From assembly GCF_900095265.1 (NCBI RefSeq), contig NZ_LT607666.1, positions 43,269-90,376 of the forward strand: a DNA stretch of 47,108 nt. The letters are read 5' to 3'. The position numbers were made by a program, and so were the translations under genes. Origin of the DNA: Janthinobacterium sp. UMAB-56. Its GTDB lineage: Bacteria; Pseudomonadota; Gammaproteobacteria; Burkholderiales; Burkholderiaceae_D. A model generated the notes under the pieces. That model had not been told where the DNA came from. It made no database searches and saw nothing but the letters and a program-made list of their open reading frames with translations. Below are positions 35,835 through 43,957 of this stretch, piece after piece; positions within the stretch are counted from its first letter, which is position 1, and each line of letters opens with the position of its first letter.

Positions 35835-35905
35835 CTGGGCTCCCTGACAGGAATGACTATGCTTGCGATAGTATGCGACAAATCAGCCGTCGGAGGAACG
35901 TCTTA

Positions 35906-36778
35906 TTAATCAGTATCGGCTTGCCGCAGGGCCGCATGCAGACGCGCTAGCGAGGCTGACCATGCGGCCAGGGAAAAGTTCTGTGGATCGTCATGACCAT
36001 TCGCAAAGCCCGTATCGAGCACGGCATGGAAGGCAGGGATCAGCCACGTGCCCTTGCGCACGCTGGCGGCGAGGTATAGCAGGGACAGGCGCTCGTATTG
36101 CGCTGGCGTAAAGCCGGGATCGGGCGCCAGGCCATCGTTGCCCTTGCCGCCGCCGGGCACGGACTGGCGTGGCTGCACCAGTTCCACATGCAGGAACAGG
36201 CCCGTCAGCGAAGGCTTGTCTTTCTCCAGCTTGCTGGCGTAGCCAGCTGTGCCGAAGTCGCGCACGGCCAATGCACCGCCGAGTCGGTTCACGTACACAT
36301 GGCCTTTCGGGCCGCCGCCCAGCGCCGGATTACGCAAGCTGAAGTCGTTGAAGTCCCAGCTGGCGTCGTTGATGTGGGCAGGAATAGGTTCCGCCAAGAA
36401 ATTCGGGTAGCTGGTGTCGTGGATGACGAAATAGCGCGCCATGGGCGCCGCCAGCCGGCCAACGGCACGCGACAGGGGGGCGTCGACGGCGCCGCCCACG
36501 TCCGCTTCGGCAACACCTTGCTGCGCCAGCCAGGCGCGCAAGCGGGCCGGTGCAATGCCGGTGCGCTGGCCGATGTGGGTGGCAAGAAACTCCGGCAGCG
36601 GGGCGCTGTCGCCCAGGCGCGCGTACTGTTTCACGGGACGCAGCAAACACCTGGCTTGCGCCTGCGCATCGCCCTTGAAGCCGCTCTTCCAGGCGGCATA
36701 CGGACAGGCGGCTTGCCGTTGGGCAGAGGCCGGCAGGGATAGGCTGAGCAAGAGCAGCAGGGCAGGGAGTCGTTTCAT
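35906..36778 (-). CDS. Exported N-acetylmuramoyl-L-alanine amidase-like protein
   Basis: This 290-residue exported protein has signal peptide MKRLPALLLLLSLSLPASAQ. The rest suggests an Amidase_2-like zinc fold: His120 in YFVIHDTSYPNF, HVELVQPR (Glu199), and the closing GHDDPQNFS (His262, Asp264), which resembles the H-x-D-P-x-x-F ending of such amidases. The expected role is periplasmic cleavage of peptidoglycan amide bonds. Metal ligands are assigned by pattern only. ATG 36778 was preferred over the upstream frame to 36976 because the signal peptide starts there, though its ribosome-binding site is weak. Confidence 0.65.
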   Translation of the reverse strand: MKRLPALLLLLSLSLPASAQRQAACPYAAWKSGFKGDAQAQARCLLRPVKQYARLGDSAPLPEFLATHIGQRTGIAPARLRAWLAQQGVAEADVGGAVDAPLSRAVGRLAAPMARYFVIHDTSYPNFLAEPIPAHINDASWDFNDFSLRNPALGGGPKGHVYVNRLGGALAVRDFGTAGYASKLEKDKPSLTGLFLHVELVQPRQSVPGGGKGNDGLAPDPGFTPAQYERLSLLYLAASVRKGTWLIPAFHAVLDTGFANGHDDPQNFSLAAWSASLARLHAALRQADTD

Positions 36779-37022
36779 GCTCGCATTGTCGCCGAAGCGC
36801 ATGTGCCGGCACAGGGGCGCACGCGAAAAAAATCGGCCCAAGGATACTTTGCCTGGCGATACTGGGGCCATCGCCTGCGCTGGCCTGCCTATGCCCTTGT
36901 GCATCCGGGTGCCGGATTCCGGCAGGAAAAGGCGCGCCAGACGATACCTTGTGGATTTATTAATGCCTATGTTCAAGTTTCGCTAGAATAGGCCATCGCG
37001 CCCCGCGCCCACAGGAAACCGC
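36779..37022. promoter_or_regulatory. Divergent intergenic region, amidase-like / proline-rich protein
   Basis: A 244-base divergent gap. Near the rightward gene it becomes AT-rich (36955-36990) and could hold a promoter. No dyad or hairpin stands out. AGGAAA at 37013-37018 is the ribosome-binding site for ATG 37023. Confidence 0.35.
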
Positions 37023-37706
37023 ATGTTATTGCACCGCCATTTACAGTTCGCTTCTACGCGCATACGGCGGGGCTTGAGCTTGAAAGGCGCGGCCGTCGCG
37101 CTGATCCTGGCCATGCATGCGCTGGGCCTGTATTTCCTGCTCCTGCCAGCACGGCAACTCAAGCAATACACGGAAGTGGCGTTCATGACCTTGCTGCCGA
37201 CCCGGCCGCCGCCGCAAGTGCCACCGATGGCCTTGCCGCTGCCCATGCCGCCGCCCATGCCCGTACCCATGCCGCGCGCGCGGGCCAGTGCGCCGCCCGT
37301 CGCCTACGAGACAGCTCCCGTAACAGCGCAAGCGATCACCGTGCCCCCCGAGGACTTGCCTGCCGCATCCGTCCCGGCCCAATCGAGCACCGACTTGCGC
37401 ACGCGCGCCCGGCTGGCGGCGGGCGCCGCAGACAAGGCTCTACGCGGCGAGCTGCAGCAAGACAAGCCATGGCTGGCCGTAGCCGACCTCAAGAGCGAAA
37501 GCGCCTTCCAGAAGCTGGTGGCCTCGGCCTGGCGCGGCGGCCCCGTCATCCGCGTGGAGGAATACCTGTCGGCCGATGGCCGGCCTGTCACGCGCGTCGT
37601 CAGCGCCGGCGGCGCCGCCTGCTATGGCATGGATGCGAACCCGGGCGCGGGCGCCGACCCGTTCAAGACGGGCGGCAAGGTGAAACGCGTGCCTTGCCCG
37701 GGCTAA
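37023..37706 (+). CDS. Membrane-anchored proline-rich protein, TonB-like N-terminus
   Basis: This 227-residue uncharacterised protein has one membrane segment at about residues 22-42 after a basic N-terminus, then a Pro/Met-rich stretch (61-84), an Ala/Pro linker and a small C-terminal domain (about 145-227) with Cys200 and Cys225, which could form a disulphide. The layout, a cytoplasmic tip, one helix, a proline-rich periplasmic spacer and a C-terminal domain, recalls TonB, but the TonB C-terminal motif is not seen and no ExbB/ExbD genes are nearby. AGGAAA precedes the start. Confidence 0.65.
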   Translation: MLLHRHLQFASTRIRRGLSLKGAAVALILAMHALGLYFLLLPARQLKQYTEVAFMTLLPTRPPPQVPPMALPLPMPPPMPVPMPRARASAPPVAYETAPVTAQAITVPPEDLPAASVPAQSSTDLRTRARLAAGAADKALRGELQQDKPWLAVADLKSESAFQKLVASAWRGGPVIRVEEYLSADGRPVTRVVSAGGAACYGMDANPGAGADPFKTGGKVKRVPCPG

Positions 37707-37817
37707 AGACCGCCGCAGGCACAGGGTTTTCACGGCGATTGCAGGGCAGTCGCCCCGGCTGGGTCGCAAATATGCTAAGTTGCGTCTGCAATTCATGTGA
37801 CACGACCCAGGACGCCC

Positions 37818-38771
37818 ATGCCCCCAGAACTCCTCATCCTCGCTCCCAGTCCCTCGGCTGCCGTCAACGCGCAGCTGGACCAGCAATATACCTGCCATCA
37901 CGCCTGGCAAGTGCCGGCTGACGCGCGCCACGCCTGGCTGGCCGAACGGGCGCCGGCCACCCGCGCCGTCGTCACGTCGGGCGCGCTGGGCTTGAATGGC
38001 GCCGACATGGCCTTGCTGCCGAATCTTGAAATCATCGCCGTGAATGGCGTGGGCCTCGATGGCGTGGCGCTCGATGCGGCGCGCGCACGCGGCATCGCCG
38101 TCACCACCACGCCGAACGTGCTGACCGATGACGTAGCCGACGTGGCGTTGGCCTTGCTGCTGGCCAGCGCGCGCCACATCGTGGCGCTCGACCGTTTTGT
38201 GCGCGATGGCGGCTGGGAACGCCGCGAGGCCATCGCCCCCGCGTCCAGCCTGCGCGGCAAGACGGCCGGGATCTTCGGCTTCGGCCAGATCGGCCAGGCC
38301 ATCGCGCTGCGCCTGGCCCCCTTCGGCGTCCAGGTGCGCTACTTCCAGCCGCGCGCCATTGCCGGCACTGCCGTGCCGCGCGCAGAATCCTTGCTTGCCC
38401 TGGCGCAGGAAAGCGACTACCTCATTGTTTGCGCGCCAGGTACGCCCGCCACGCGCAAGATCATCGACCGCAAGGTGCTCGACGCGGTCGGTCCGCAAGG
38501 CACCCTGATCAATATCGCCCGTGGCGCCCTCATCGATGAAGACGCCCTGATCGCCGCCTTGCAGGATGGCCACCTGGGCGCGGCCGGTCTCGACGTGTTT
38601 GCCGACGAACCGCGCGTACCAAACGCCTTGCGCGCCTTGCCGAACGTGGTGCTGACGCCGCACGTGGGCAGCCTGACGGTGGAAACGCGCCATGCGATGG
38701 GGCAACTGGTGGTCGATAATCTGGCCGCGCACTTCGCCGGCTTGCCGTTGTTGACGCCAGTAAAGTTATAA
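37818..38771 (+). CDS. D-2-hydroxyacid dehydrogenase (glyoxylate/hydroxypyruvate reductase type)
   Basis: This 317-residue NAD(P)H-dependent reductase has the nucleotide-binding motif GIFGFGQIGQAIA. The catalytic Arg lies in NIARGALIDEDAL, the Glu in FADEPRVPNAL and the His in LTPHVGSLT. A region typical of the family, TPNVLTDDVADVALALLLA, is present. ATG 37818 follows an AGGA site; GTG 37797 would add seven residues. Likely substrates are glyoxylate, hydroxypyruvate or similar 2-ketoacids (GhrB/HprA-like). No operon partner is evident; the LtrA gene follows after 27 bases and may be co-transcribed. Confidence 0.9.
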   Translation: MPPELLILAPSPSAAVNAQLDQQYTCHHAWQVPADARHAWLAERAPATRAVVTSGALGLNGADMALLPNLEIIAVNGVGLDGVALDAARARGIAVTTTPNVLTDDVADVALALLLASARHIVALDRFVRDGGWERREAIAPASSLRGKTAGIFGFGQIGQAIALRLAPFGVQVRYFQPRAIAGTAVPRAESLLALAQESDYLIVCAPGTPATRKIIDRKVLDAVGPQGTLINIARGALIDEDALIAALQDGHLGAAGLDVFADEPRVPNALRALPNVVLTPHVGSLTVETRHAMGQLVVDNLAAHFAGLPLLTPVKL

Positions 38772-38798
38772 AAATCCCGGATTGAACATTTTATTAGT

Positions 38799-40007
38799 AT
38801 GAATGAAAGAGTCGCTATGGAATTGACAAAATCGCTGTTGCGCACGCGCGGCGGGCAGGACAGCGGCAAGGTGGGCATGATCGAGCTGTTCTTCGACCTG
38901 GTGTTCGTGTTTGCTGTCACGCAACTATCGCATGGCTTGCTGGCGCACCTGAGCGCCATGGGCTGGCTGCAGACTGGCTTGCTGCTGATGGCCGTCTGGT
39001 GGGTGTGGATATTCACGTCGTGGATCACCAACTGGCTCGACCCCGAGCGCATTCCCGTGCGCATCAGCTTGTTTGTGCTGATGCTGGGCGGCCTGATCAT
39101 GTCGGCCTCGATACCCGAAGCGTTCGGCACGCGGGGCCTGGGTTTTGCGCTCGCCTACGTCGCCATGCAGGTGGGCCGGCCCCTGTTCGCCTGGTGGGCC
39201 GTGCGCCATGAAGCGCTGGCGCGCCGCCGCAATTTCCAGCGCATCGCCCTGTGGGCCGTGCTGTCGGGCATCTTCTGGATCGCGGGCGGCATCGCGTCGC
39301 CCGAGCAACGCATCTTCTGGTGGGGCGCGGCCCTGCTGATCGACCTGGCCGGTCCATGGATGCAGTTTGGCGTGCCCGGCCTGGGCCGCTCGACGATAGC
39401 CGACTGGGATGTCGATGGCGGCCACATGGCCGAGCGCTGCGGCCTGTTCGTCATCATCGCCCTCGGTGAATCCCTGCTGGTGACGGGCGCCACCTTCGCG
39501 GGGCTGGCATGGACGGGTGCCAACTGGCTGGGCTTTTTGTCGGCCCTGGCCGGCAGCATCGCCATGTGGTGGATTTATTTCGACACGGGCGCCGAGGCGG
39601 GCCACCACCGCATCGCCCATGCGAAGGACCCGGGCCGCATCGCCCGCAAGGCTTACACCTATATCCACGTGCTGATCGTGGGCGGCGTGATCGTCAGCGC
39701 CGTGGCCGATGAACTGGCGCTCGTGCATCCGGATGAAGCGAGCTTCGCCGGCATCAGCGCCTTGCTGGGCGGCCCGATCCTGTATTTGCTGGGCAATGCG
39801 CTGTTCAAATGGGTCAGCAACGACCGTTCCACGCCGCCACTGTCGCATCTGCTGGGCATCTTGATCATCCTGGCGCTGATCCCGATGGCTTACGGCCGTT
39901 TGTACACGCCATTGACCCTGGCGTGCATCACCAGCTGCGTGCTGGTCCTGGTGGCCGTGTGGGAACATATGGCGCTGCGCCGACCGCCACCGGAGATAGA
40001 TATCTGA
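38799..40007 (+). CDS. ltrA: Low-temperature-requirement protein A (LtrA)
   Basis: This 402-residue polytopic membrane protein of the LtrA family has about twelve hydrophobic segments. The hallmark N-terminal block is MIELFFDLVFVFAVTQLSHG, followed by VWWVWIFTSWITNWLDP, HMAERCGLFVIIALGESLLV and WWIYFDTGAEAGHHRIAH. Family function is unclear despite the name. The start is uncertain: ATG 38799 has no ribosome-binding site, while ATG 38817, six codons on, follows GAAAGAG and may be the true start. It is convergent with the GNAT gene. Confidence 0.9.
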   Translation: MNERVAMELTKSLLRTRGGQDSGKVGMIELFFDLVFVFAVTQLSHGLLAHLSAMGWLQTGLLLMAVWWVWIFTSWITNWLDPERIPVRISLFVLMLGGLIMSASIPEAFGTRGLGFALAYVAMQVGRPLFAWWAVRHEALARRRNFQRIALWAVLSGIFWIAGGIASPEQRIFWWGAALLIDLAGPWMQFGVPGLGRSTIADWDVDGGHMAERCGLFVIIALGESLLVTGATFAGLAWTGANWLGFLSALAGSIAMWWIYFDTGAEAGHHRIAHAKDPGRIARKAYTYIHVLIVGGVIVSAVADELALVHPDEASFAGISALLGGPILYLLGNALFKWVSNDRSTPPLSHLLGILIILALIPMAYGRLYTPLTLACITSCVLVLVAVWEHMALRRPPPEIDI

Positions 40008-40034
40008 TGCGCTATCTCTGACGCCTGCCTGACC

Positions 40035-40565
40035 TTAGCCGGGCGGCGTGATGCTGTCCGGATCGCTGCGCGTATCGAGCTGCAGTTGCAAGAACGCCAG
40101 GTCCAGCCAGGCGCCGAACTTGGTGCCCACCTGGCGCATCAATCCCACCTCATCGAAGCCCAGCTGCATGTGCAGGGCGATCGAGCCGGCATTGCCCGCT
40201 TCGATGCCCGCCACCATGACGTGCTTGCCCAGGCCGCGCGCCCGCATGATCAATTCCCCCATCAAGGCCTTGCCGACCCCGGCGCCGCGGCTGTCCGCTC
40301 GCACATACACGGAATGCTCGACCGTATGGCGAAATCCTTCGAACGGGCGCCAGTCCCCAAACGAGGCGTAGCCAGCGACCGTTCCTTGCGCATCGATGGC
40401 GACGAGCACCGGATAGCCGGCCCGCTGGCGCTCGGCCAGCCAGGCGGCGCGGTTGGCTGCATCGACCGTCCGTTCATTCCAGATGGCCAGGGTATGGCTG
40501 ACGGCATCGTTGTAGATGGCCGTGATGGCCTCGATATCGCCCGCATGGGCATCGCGTATGTGCAT
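40035..40565 (-). CDS. GNAT acetyltransferase, phosphinothricin/methionine-sulfone type
   Basis: This 176-residue acetyltransferase of the PAT/MddA (YncA) group acetylates amino-acid analogues such as phosphinothricin or methionine sulfoximine using acetyl-CoA. Blocks: IRDAHAGDIEAITAIYNDAV at the start, GYASFGDWRPFEGFRHTVEH, the acetyl-CoA loop ADSRGAGVGKALM and ALHMQLGFDEVGLM. It is divergent from an XRE-cupin regulator with a shared inverted repeat between them, so it is probably repressed by it. Confidence 0.9.
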   Translation of the reverse strand: MHIRDAHAGDIEAITAIYNDAVSHTLAIWNERTVDAANRAAWLAERQRAGYPVLVAIDAQGTVAGYASFGDWRPFEGFRHTVEHSVYVRADSRGAGVGKALMGELIMRARGLGKHVMVAGIEAGNAGSIALHMQLGFDEVGLMRQVGTKFGAWLDLAFLQLQLDTRSDPDSITPPG

Positions 40566-40566
40566 A

Positions 40567-40596
40567 TTGATCTCCTTGCTGGTCGTCTACTATAAT
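40567..40596 (+). promoter_or_regulatory. Promoter of the XRE-cupin regulator gene
   Basis: TTGATC at 40567-40572 and TATAAT at 40591-40596 are 18 bases apart, a near-consensus sigma-70 pair. The overlapping ACTATA (40589-40594) gives a TATAGT -10-like box on the other strand for the acetyltransferase gene. Confidence 0.6.
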
Positions 40597-40631
40597 GGAC
40601 AAATCATAGATTGCCGTCCCCGCCTTGTCCA
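40596..40631. promoter_or_regulatory. Inverted repeat TGGACAA / TTGTCCA, candidate operator
   Basis: TGGACAA (40596-40602) overlaps the -10/+1 region of the promoter, and its exact complement TTGTCCA (40625-40631) lies 22 bases downstream. The pair fits autoregulation by the adjacent XRE-cupin protein. TGGACA-like elements are also known for the PuuR/HipB-cupin type. Confidence 0.55.
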
Positions 40632-40656
40632 ATGGAATCCGAATGAAATCCGACAC

Positions 40657-41226
40657 ATGTCCACTAAACCAGACGAATTGAACCAGCGCATCGGTGCCAG
40701 GGTGCGCCTCGAGCGGGAAAGCCTGGGCTGGTCGCTGACGGACCTGGCGGCCCGTTCGGGCGTGTCGCGCGCGATGGTGCACAAGGTAGAGCGGGGCGAT
40801 TGCAGCCCCACGGCCACCTTGCTGGCGCGCTTGTCGGCTGCCTTCGGACTGAGCATGTCCGAACTCATCGCCCGCGCCGAGATGCGCGCCGGGCGCCTGC
40901 TGCGCAAGGCTGAGCAGCCCGTATGGACCGACCCGCAGAGCGGCTATGTGCGGCGCCACGTGTCACCGGCATCCGACATGCCGCTCGATCTCGTGTATAT
41001 TAGCTTGCCGCCGGGCGCGGTGGTGGCCATGCCGGCCGCTGCCTATGTGGCGCGGCGCCAGCTGATCTGGGCGTTGAGCGGCAGCCTCGTCTTCATCGAA
41101 GGCGATACCCGCCACGAGCTGGACGAAGGCGACTGCCTGGCGCTGGGCCCGCCGTCGGATTGCGTGTTCAGCAATGAAACATCGCGCCCATGCACTTATG
41201 CCGTGGCGGTAATGAAGAGCGCCTGA
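40657..41226 (+). CDS. XRE-cupin transcriptional regulator
   Basis: This 189-residue regulator has an N-terminal Cro/CI-type helix-turn-helix (RIGARVRLERESLGWSLTDL, SGVSRAMVHKVERGDCSPTA) and a C-terminal cupin (LPPGAVVAMPA, LSGSLVFIEGDTRHELDEGD). ATG 40657 starts just ahead of the helix-turn-helix; the longer frame to 40516 crosses the promoter. It probably represses itself and the divergent acetyltransferase gene and senses a small ligand through the cupin. Confidence 0.9.
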   Translation: MSTKPDELNQRIGARVRLERESLGWSLTDLAARSGVSRAMVHKVERGDCSPTATLLARLSAAFGLSMSELIARAEMRAGRLLRKAEQPVWTDPQSGYVRRHVSPASDMPLDLVYISLPPGAVVAMPAAAYVARRQLIWALSGSLVFIEGDTRHELDEGDCLALGPPSDCVFSNETSRPCTYAVAVMKSA

Positions 41227-41248
41227 CGGCAGAATCACCAGGCTAGCC

Positions 41249-42145
41249 TCAGGCGATTGCCGCCGCGCGCAACTGGGTAATGAAGGCGCGCGCGGCGGGC
41301 GCCTGTTCGTGGCGCCGGAAGGCGACGGCGATTTCCGAGCTGATCTGCGGCGCCTCCAGTTCGCGGAAGCACACGCCGCGCAATTGCACGCTGGCCATCA
41401 CGGAGTGGGGCACGATGGCGCAGCCCACGCCCAGCGACACTTCCGTCAGCACGGCCAGCAGGCTGCCCGGGCGCGACACCACCTGCGCCGCAAAGCCGCC
41501 ACGCCGGCTCACTTCCAGGGTGCCCAATTCCTGCTCCGGCACGATGAACGCTTGCTGCGCCAGTGCCGTCGGCCCCGCCACGCCCGACCCGGCCAGCGGG
41601 CTGTCGGCCTGCACGGCCAGCACGAAGCGGTCGCGCAGCAAGACCACCATGTCTATGCCGTCCGGCAAATGCAGGGGCGGGCGCACGAAGGCCAGATCGA
41701 CGCGGCCCTGGTCCAGCAAGCCGGGCAGGGCATCCATCGCGTATTCACGCGCACTGATGTGGATGCCGGGGTGGCTGGCGCGAAAGCGGGCAAACTGGTC
41801 TTGCAGCACGCCCGCATAGGCGGCCGAGGCCACGTAGCCGATGTCCAGCCTTCCCAGCTCGCCCCGTCCCGCCCGCCGCGCCACTTCCTGCGCCTGCGCC
41901 AGTTGCGCCAGCGCGCGCGTGGCCTCGATGACGAACAGTGCGCCGGCTGCCGTCAGTGCCACGGCGCGCTTGCTGCGCTGGAACAAGCGCGTGCCCAGCA
42001 ACTGTTCCGTTTCCTGCACCTGCTTGGTGAGTGCTGGCGGAGAAATGCCCAGCTCGGCGGCCGCCCGCGCGAAATGCAGGTTGTGCGCCACGGCCAGCAC
42101 GCAGCGGAAATGCCGCAGTTCCAGCAATTTTTCTTTATTCACCAT
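41249..42145 (-). CDS. LysR-family transcriptional regulator
   Basis: This 298-residue LysR regulator has an N-terminal winged helix (LRHFRCVLAVAHNLHFARAA, ELGISPPALTKQVQETEQLL, GTRLFQRSKRAVALTAAG) and a periplasmic-binding-like effector domain (LGRLDIGYVASAAYAGVLQD, GVGCAIVPHSV). ATG 42145 was chosen; 24 extra codons upstream would run into the promoter. It is divergent from a DHA2 MFS pump with a perfect dyad between the two genes, so it is probably the pump's regulator. The effector is unknown. Confidence 0.92.
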   Translation of the reverse strand: MVNKEKLLELRHFRCVLAVAHNLHFARAAAELGISPPALTKQVQETEQLLGTRLFQRSKRAVALTAAGALFVIEATRALAQLAQAQEVARRAGRGELGRLDIGYVASAAYAGVLQDQFARFRASHPGIHISAREYAMDALPGLLDQGRVDLAFVRPPLHLPDGIDMVVLLRDRFVLAVQADSPLAGSGVAGPTALAQQAFIVPEQELGTLEVSRRGGFAAQVVSRPGSLLAVLTEVSLGVGCAIVPHSVMASVQLRGVCFRELEAPQISSEIAVAFRRHEQAPAARAFITQLRAAAIA

Positions 42146-42152
42146 GAGTGAA

Positions 42153-42174
42153 TTATAAGGCGATTGTCTTATAA
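42153..42174. promoter_or_regulatory. Perfect dyad, LysR binding site candidate
   Basis: TTATAAG (42153-42159) and CTTATAA (42168-42174) are exact inverted complements with an eight-base spacer. The spacing contains T-N11-A, the LysR recognition rule. It lies 7 bases before the LysR start and 34 bases before the MFS start, in the only gap between the two genes. Confidence 0.75.
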
Positions 42175-42208
42175 CAGGAAATAACACCGGACTGCTTACA
42201 ATCGCGGC

Positions 42209-43726
42209 ATGAAACATACCAACTGGACCCTCTATACCTGCTCCGGCGTGTGCGCGCTGATCATGCTCGACACCAACGTGGTGGCCGTCTCCCTGCCATC
42301 GATCGCGCGCGCGCTGAACGCCAGCTTCGTCGACGTGGAATGGGTGGTCAGCGCCTACATGCTGGCGTTCGCCTCATTTTTGCTACCGGCCGGCAGCATC
42401 GCCGACCGCCTGGGTCGGCGCAAGGTCATGCTGTTCGGCTTGGCCGTGTTCGCGCTGGCGTCTCTGCTGTGCGGCTTGGCGTGGACGCCGTTGGTGCTCA
42501 ACGTGGCGCGCGCCATCAAGGGCCTCGGTGCGGCGCTGCTGCTGACCTCCGCGCTGGCCGTCATCGGCCACACCTTCCATGCGGAAAAGGAGAGGGCGCG
42601 CGCCTGGTCCATTTGGGGCGCGGCCATGGGCGTGGCCATGACGCTGGCGCCACTGCTGGGCGGCCTGATCACGAGCGCCATCAACTGGCGCTGGATTTTC
42701 TATTTGAACCTGCCTGTCGTCGCCATCTTGATGCTGCTGGTGCGCAAGCACGTGGACGAGTCGAAAGATGCGTCGAATGCCAGCTTCGACCCGCTCGGCG
42801 CAGCCTTGTTCTCCGCCGGCCTGTTCTGCATCATCTGGGGCTTGATCGACGCCACCGTGGCGGGCTGGAACAGCCATGCCACCATGCTGCGCTTTCTGAC
42901 CGGCGCCGCGCTGCTGGCCCTGTTCGTGATGGTGGAGCGGCGCCAGCGCGCGCCCATGGTCGATTTGTCCCTGTTTGGCCGCCGCGTCTTCGTCGGTGCC
43001 GTGCTGGGCATGTTCGGCTACGCCATCGCCGCGCAAGTGATGATGACGTTCTTGCCGTTGTACCTGCAGAACGGCTTCGGCTTTTCCGCCGTGCTGGCCG
43101 GCTGTGCCATGCTGCCGTTTGCCATCGCCATGGTGCTGTTTTCCCGGCTGGCGCCACGTGCCATGCGCCGGCTGGACGACCGAGGCATCCTCGTGACGGG
43201 GCTGCTGATCGTCGCCGCAGGCAACGTCGCCACGGCGCTGGCCGCGTCCAGCCTGCTGTACGGCCTGGTGGCGGCGGGCATGGTCGTCACTGGCGCGGGC
43301 GCAGGATTGCTCAACGGCACCACGCAAAAAGCCATCCTCGCCTGCATTCCCCGCGAGCGCACGGGCATGGGGTCCGGCATCAGCACCACCACGCGCTTTG
43401 TCGGCATCGTGCTGGCCGTGGGCGCGCTGGGCGCCGTGCTGGCCATGCGCACGGCAGCTTCGTTCGAAAAGCTGGCGTGGCTGCATGGCTTGAAGGCGTC
43501 GCCCGAAATGATAGGGCGCATCGTCGCCGGCAACGCGGCCGAAGCGTTTGGCCAGCTGCCACCCGCCTTGCAGGGTGTGGCCCAGGAAGCGGCGCGGCAC
43601 GCCTTCATCGACGGCTTTGCCAGCGTGCTCTACCTGGCGGGCGGGCTGGCGGCCGTGGTGGCGGCGCTGGTGTTTGTGCTGGCCAGGCCGATGTTGCCCG
43701 CCGCGCAAGTTGCGGGAAAAGTGTAA
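42209..43726 (+). CDS. DHA2-family MFS drug efflux transporter
   Basis: This 505-residue, 14-helix proton-coupled efflux pump of the EmrB/QacA type carries the DHA2 motifs: LDTNVVAVSLPSIARAL in helix 1 (family motif D1), then ASFLLPAGSIADRLGRRKVM with the MFS motif A, and GAAMGVAMTLAPLLGGLITS (motif C-like antiporter segment) in helix 5. No membrane-fusion partner (EmrA) is adjacent, so it may act alone at the inner membrane. It is divergent from a LysR regulator; substrates cannot be predicted. Confidence 0.92.
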   Translation: MKHTNWTLYTCSGVCALIMLDTNVVAVSLPSIARALNASFVDVEWVVSAYMLAFASFLLPAGSIADRLGRRKVMLFGLAVFALASLLCGLAWTPLVLNVARAIKGLGAALLLTSALAVIGHTFHAEKERARAWSIWGAAMGVAMTLAPLLGGLITSAINWRWIFYLNLPVVAILMLLVRKHVDESKDASNASFDPLGAALFSAGLFCIIWGLIDATVAGWNSHATMLRFLTGAALLALFVMVERRQRAPMVDLSLFGRRVFVGAVLGMFGYAIAAQVMMTFLPLYLQNGFGFSAVLAGCAMLPFAIAMVLFSRLAPRAMRRLDDRGILVTGLLIVAAGNVATALAASSLLYGLVAAGMVVTGAGAGLLNGTTQKAILACIPRERTGMGSGISTTTRFVGIVLAVGALGAVLAMRTAASFEKLAWLHGLKASPEMIGRIVAGNAAEAFGQLPPALQGVAQEAARHAFIDGFASVLYLAGGLAAVVAALVFVLARPMLPAAQVAGKV

Positions 43727-43957
43727 CTGTTCAGCAATATTCAAGTACACGGCCTCTACTTGTAATATGATTCCATCGAGCAATACATGGCAATCATATA
43801 ACACGACCAATCAAGAGCGCCGAACAGAACCGTAGCGAGTGGCAGTGAGTTGTCGCTGAGAAGCGCAGCTGTGCGAAGCACGGGGCCGCCGAGGCAGTGA
43901 GCATCGGAAGCCGCTAATCGCGACGCGCAGTAGCTTGTGTTCGGTGCGGAGAAGCGC
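43727..43957 (+). promoter_or_regulatory. Leader region of the CSS-EAL gene with short direct repeats
   Basis: This 231-base stretch starts AT-rich and ends GC-rich. GGCAGTGAG occurs at 43841-43849 and 43893-43901, and GAGAAGCGCA at 43858-43867 and 43949-43958, the second copy forming the ribosome-binding site and start of the EAL gene. No coding frame, tRNA, known c-di-GMP riboswitch consensus or terminator was recognised. Confidence 0.4.

Noticed and set aside
37734..37754. Terminator after the proline-rich protein gene
   Set aside because: A 9-bp hairpin with AGG loop is present, but no U tract follows on either strand; left as an unexplained hairpin.
42250..43770. Second long forward frame inside the MFS gene
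   Set aside because: Arg/Gly/His-rich without hydrophobic segments; an out-of-frame shadow of the 14-helix transporter.
43807..43957. tRNA or c-di-GMP riboswitch before the EAL gene
   Set aside because: No T-loop, anticodon arm or GEMM-type conserved bases were found.
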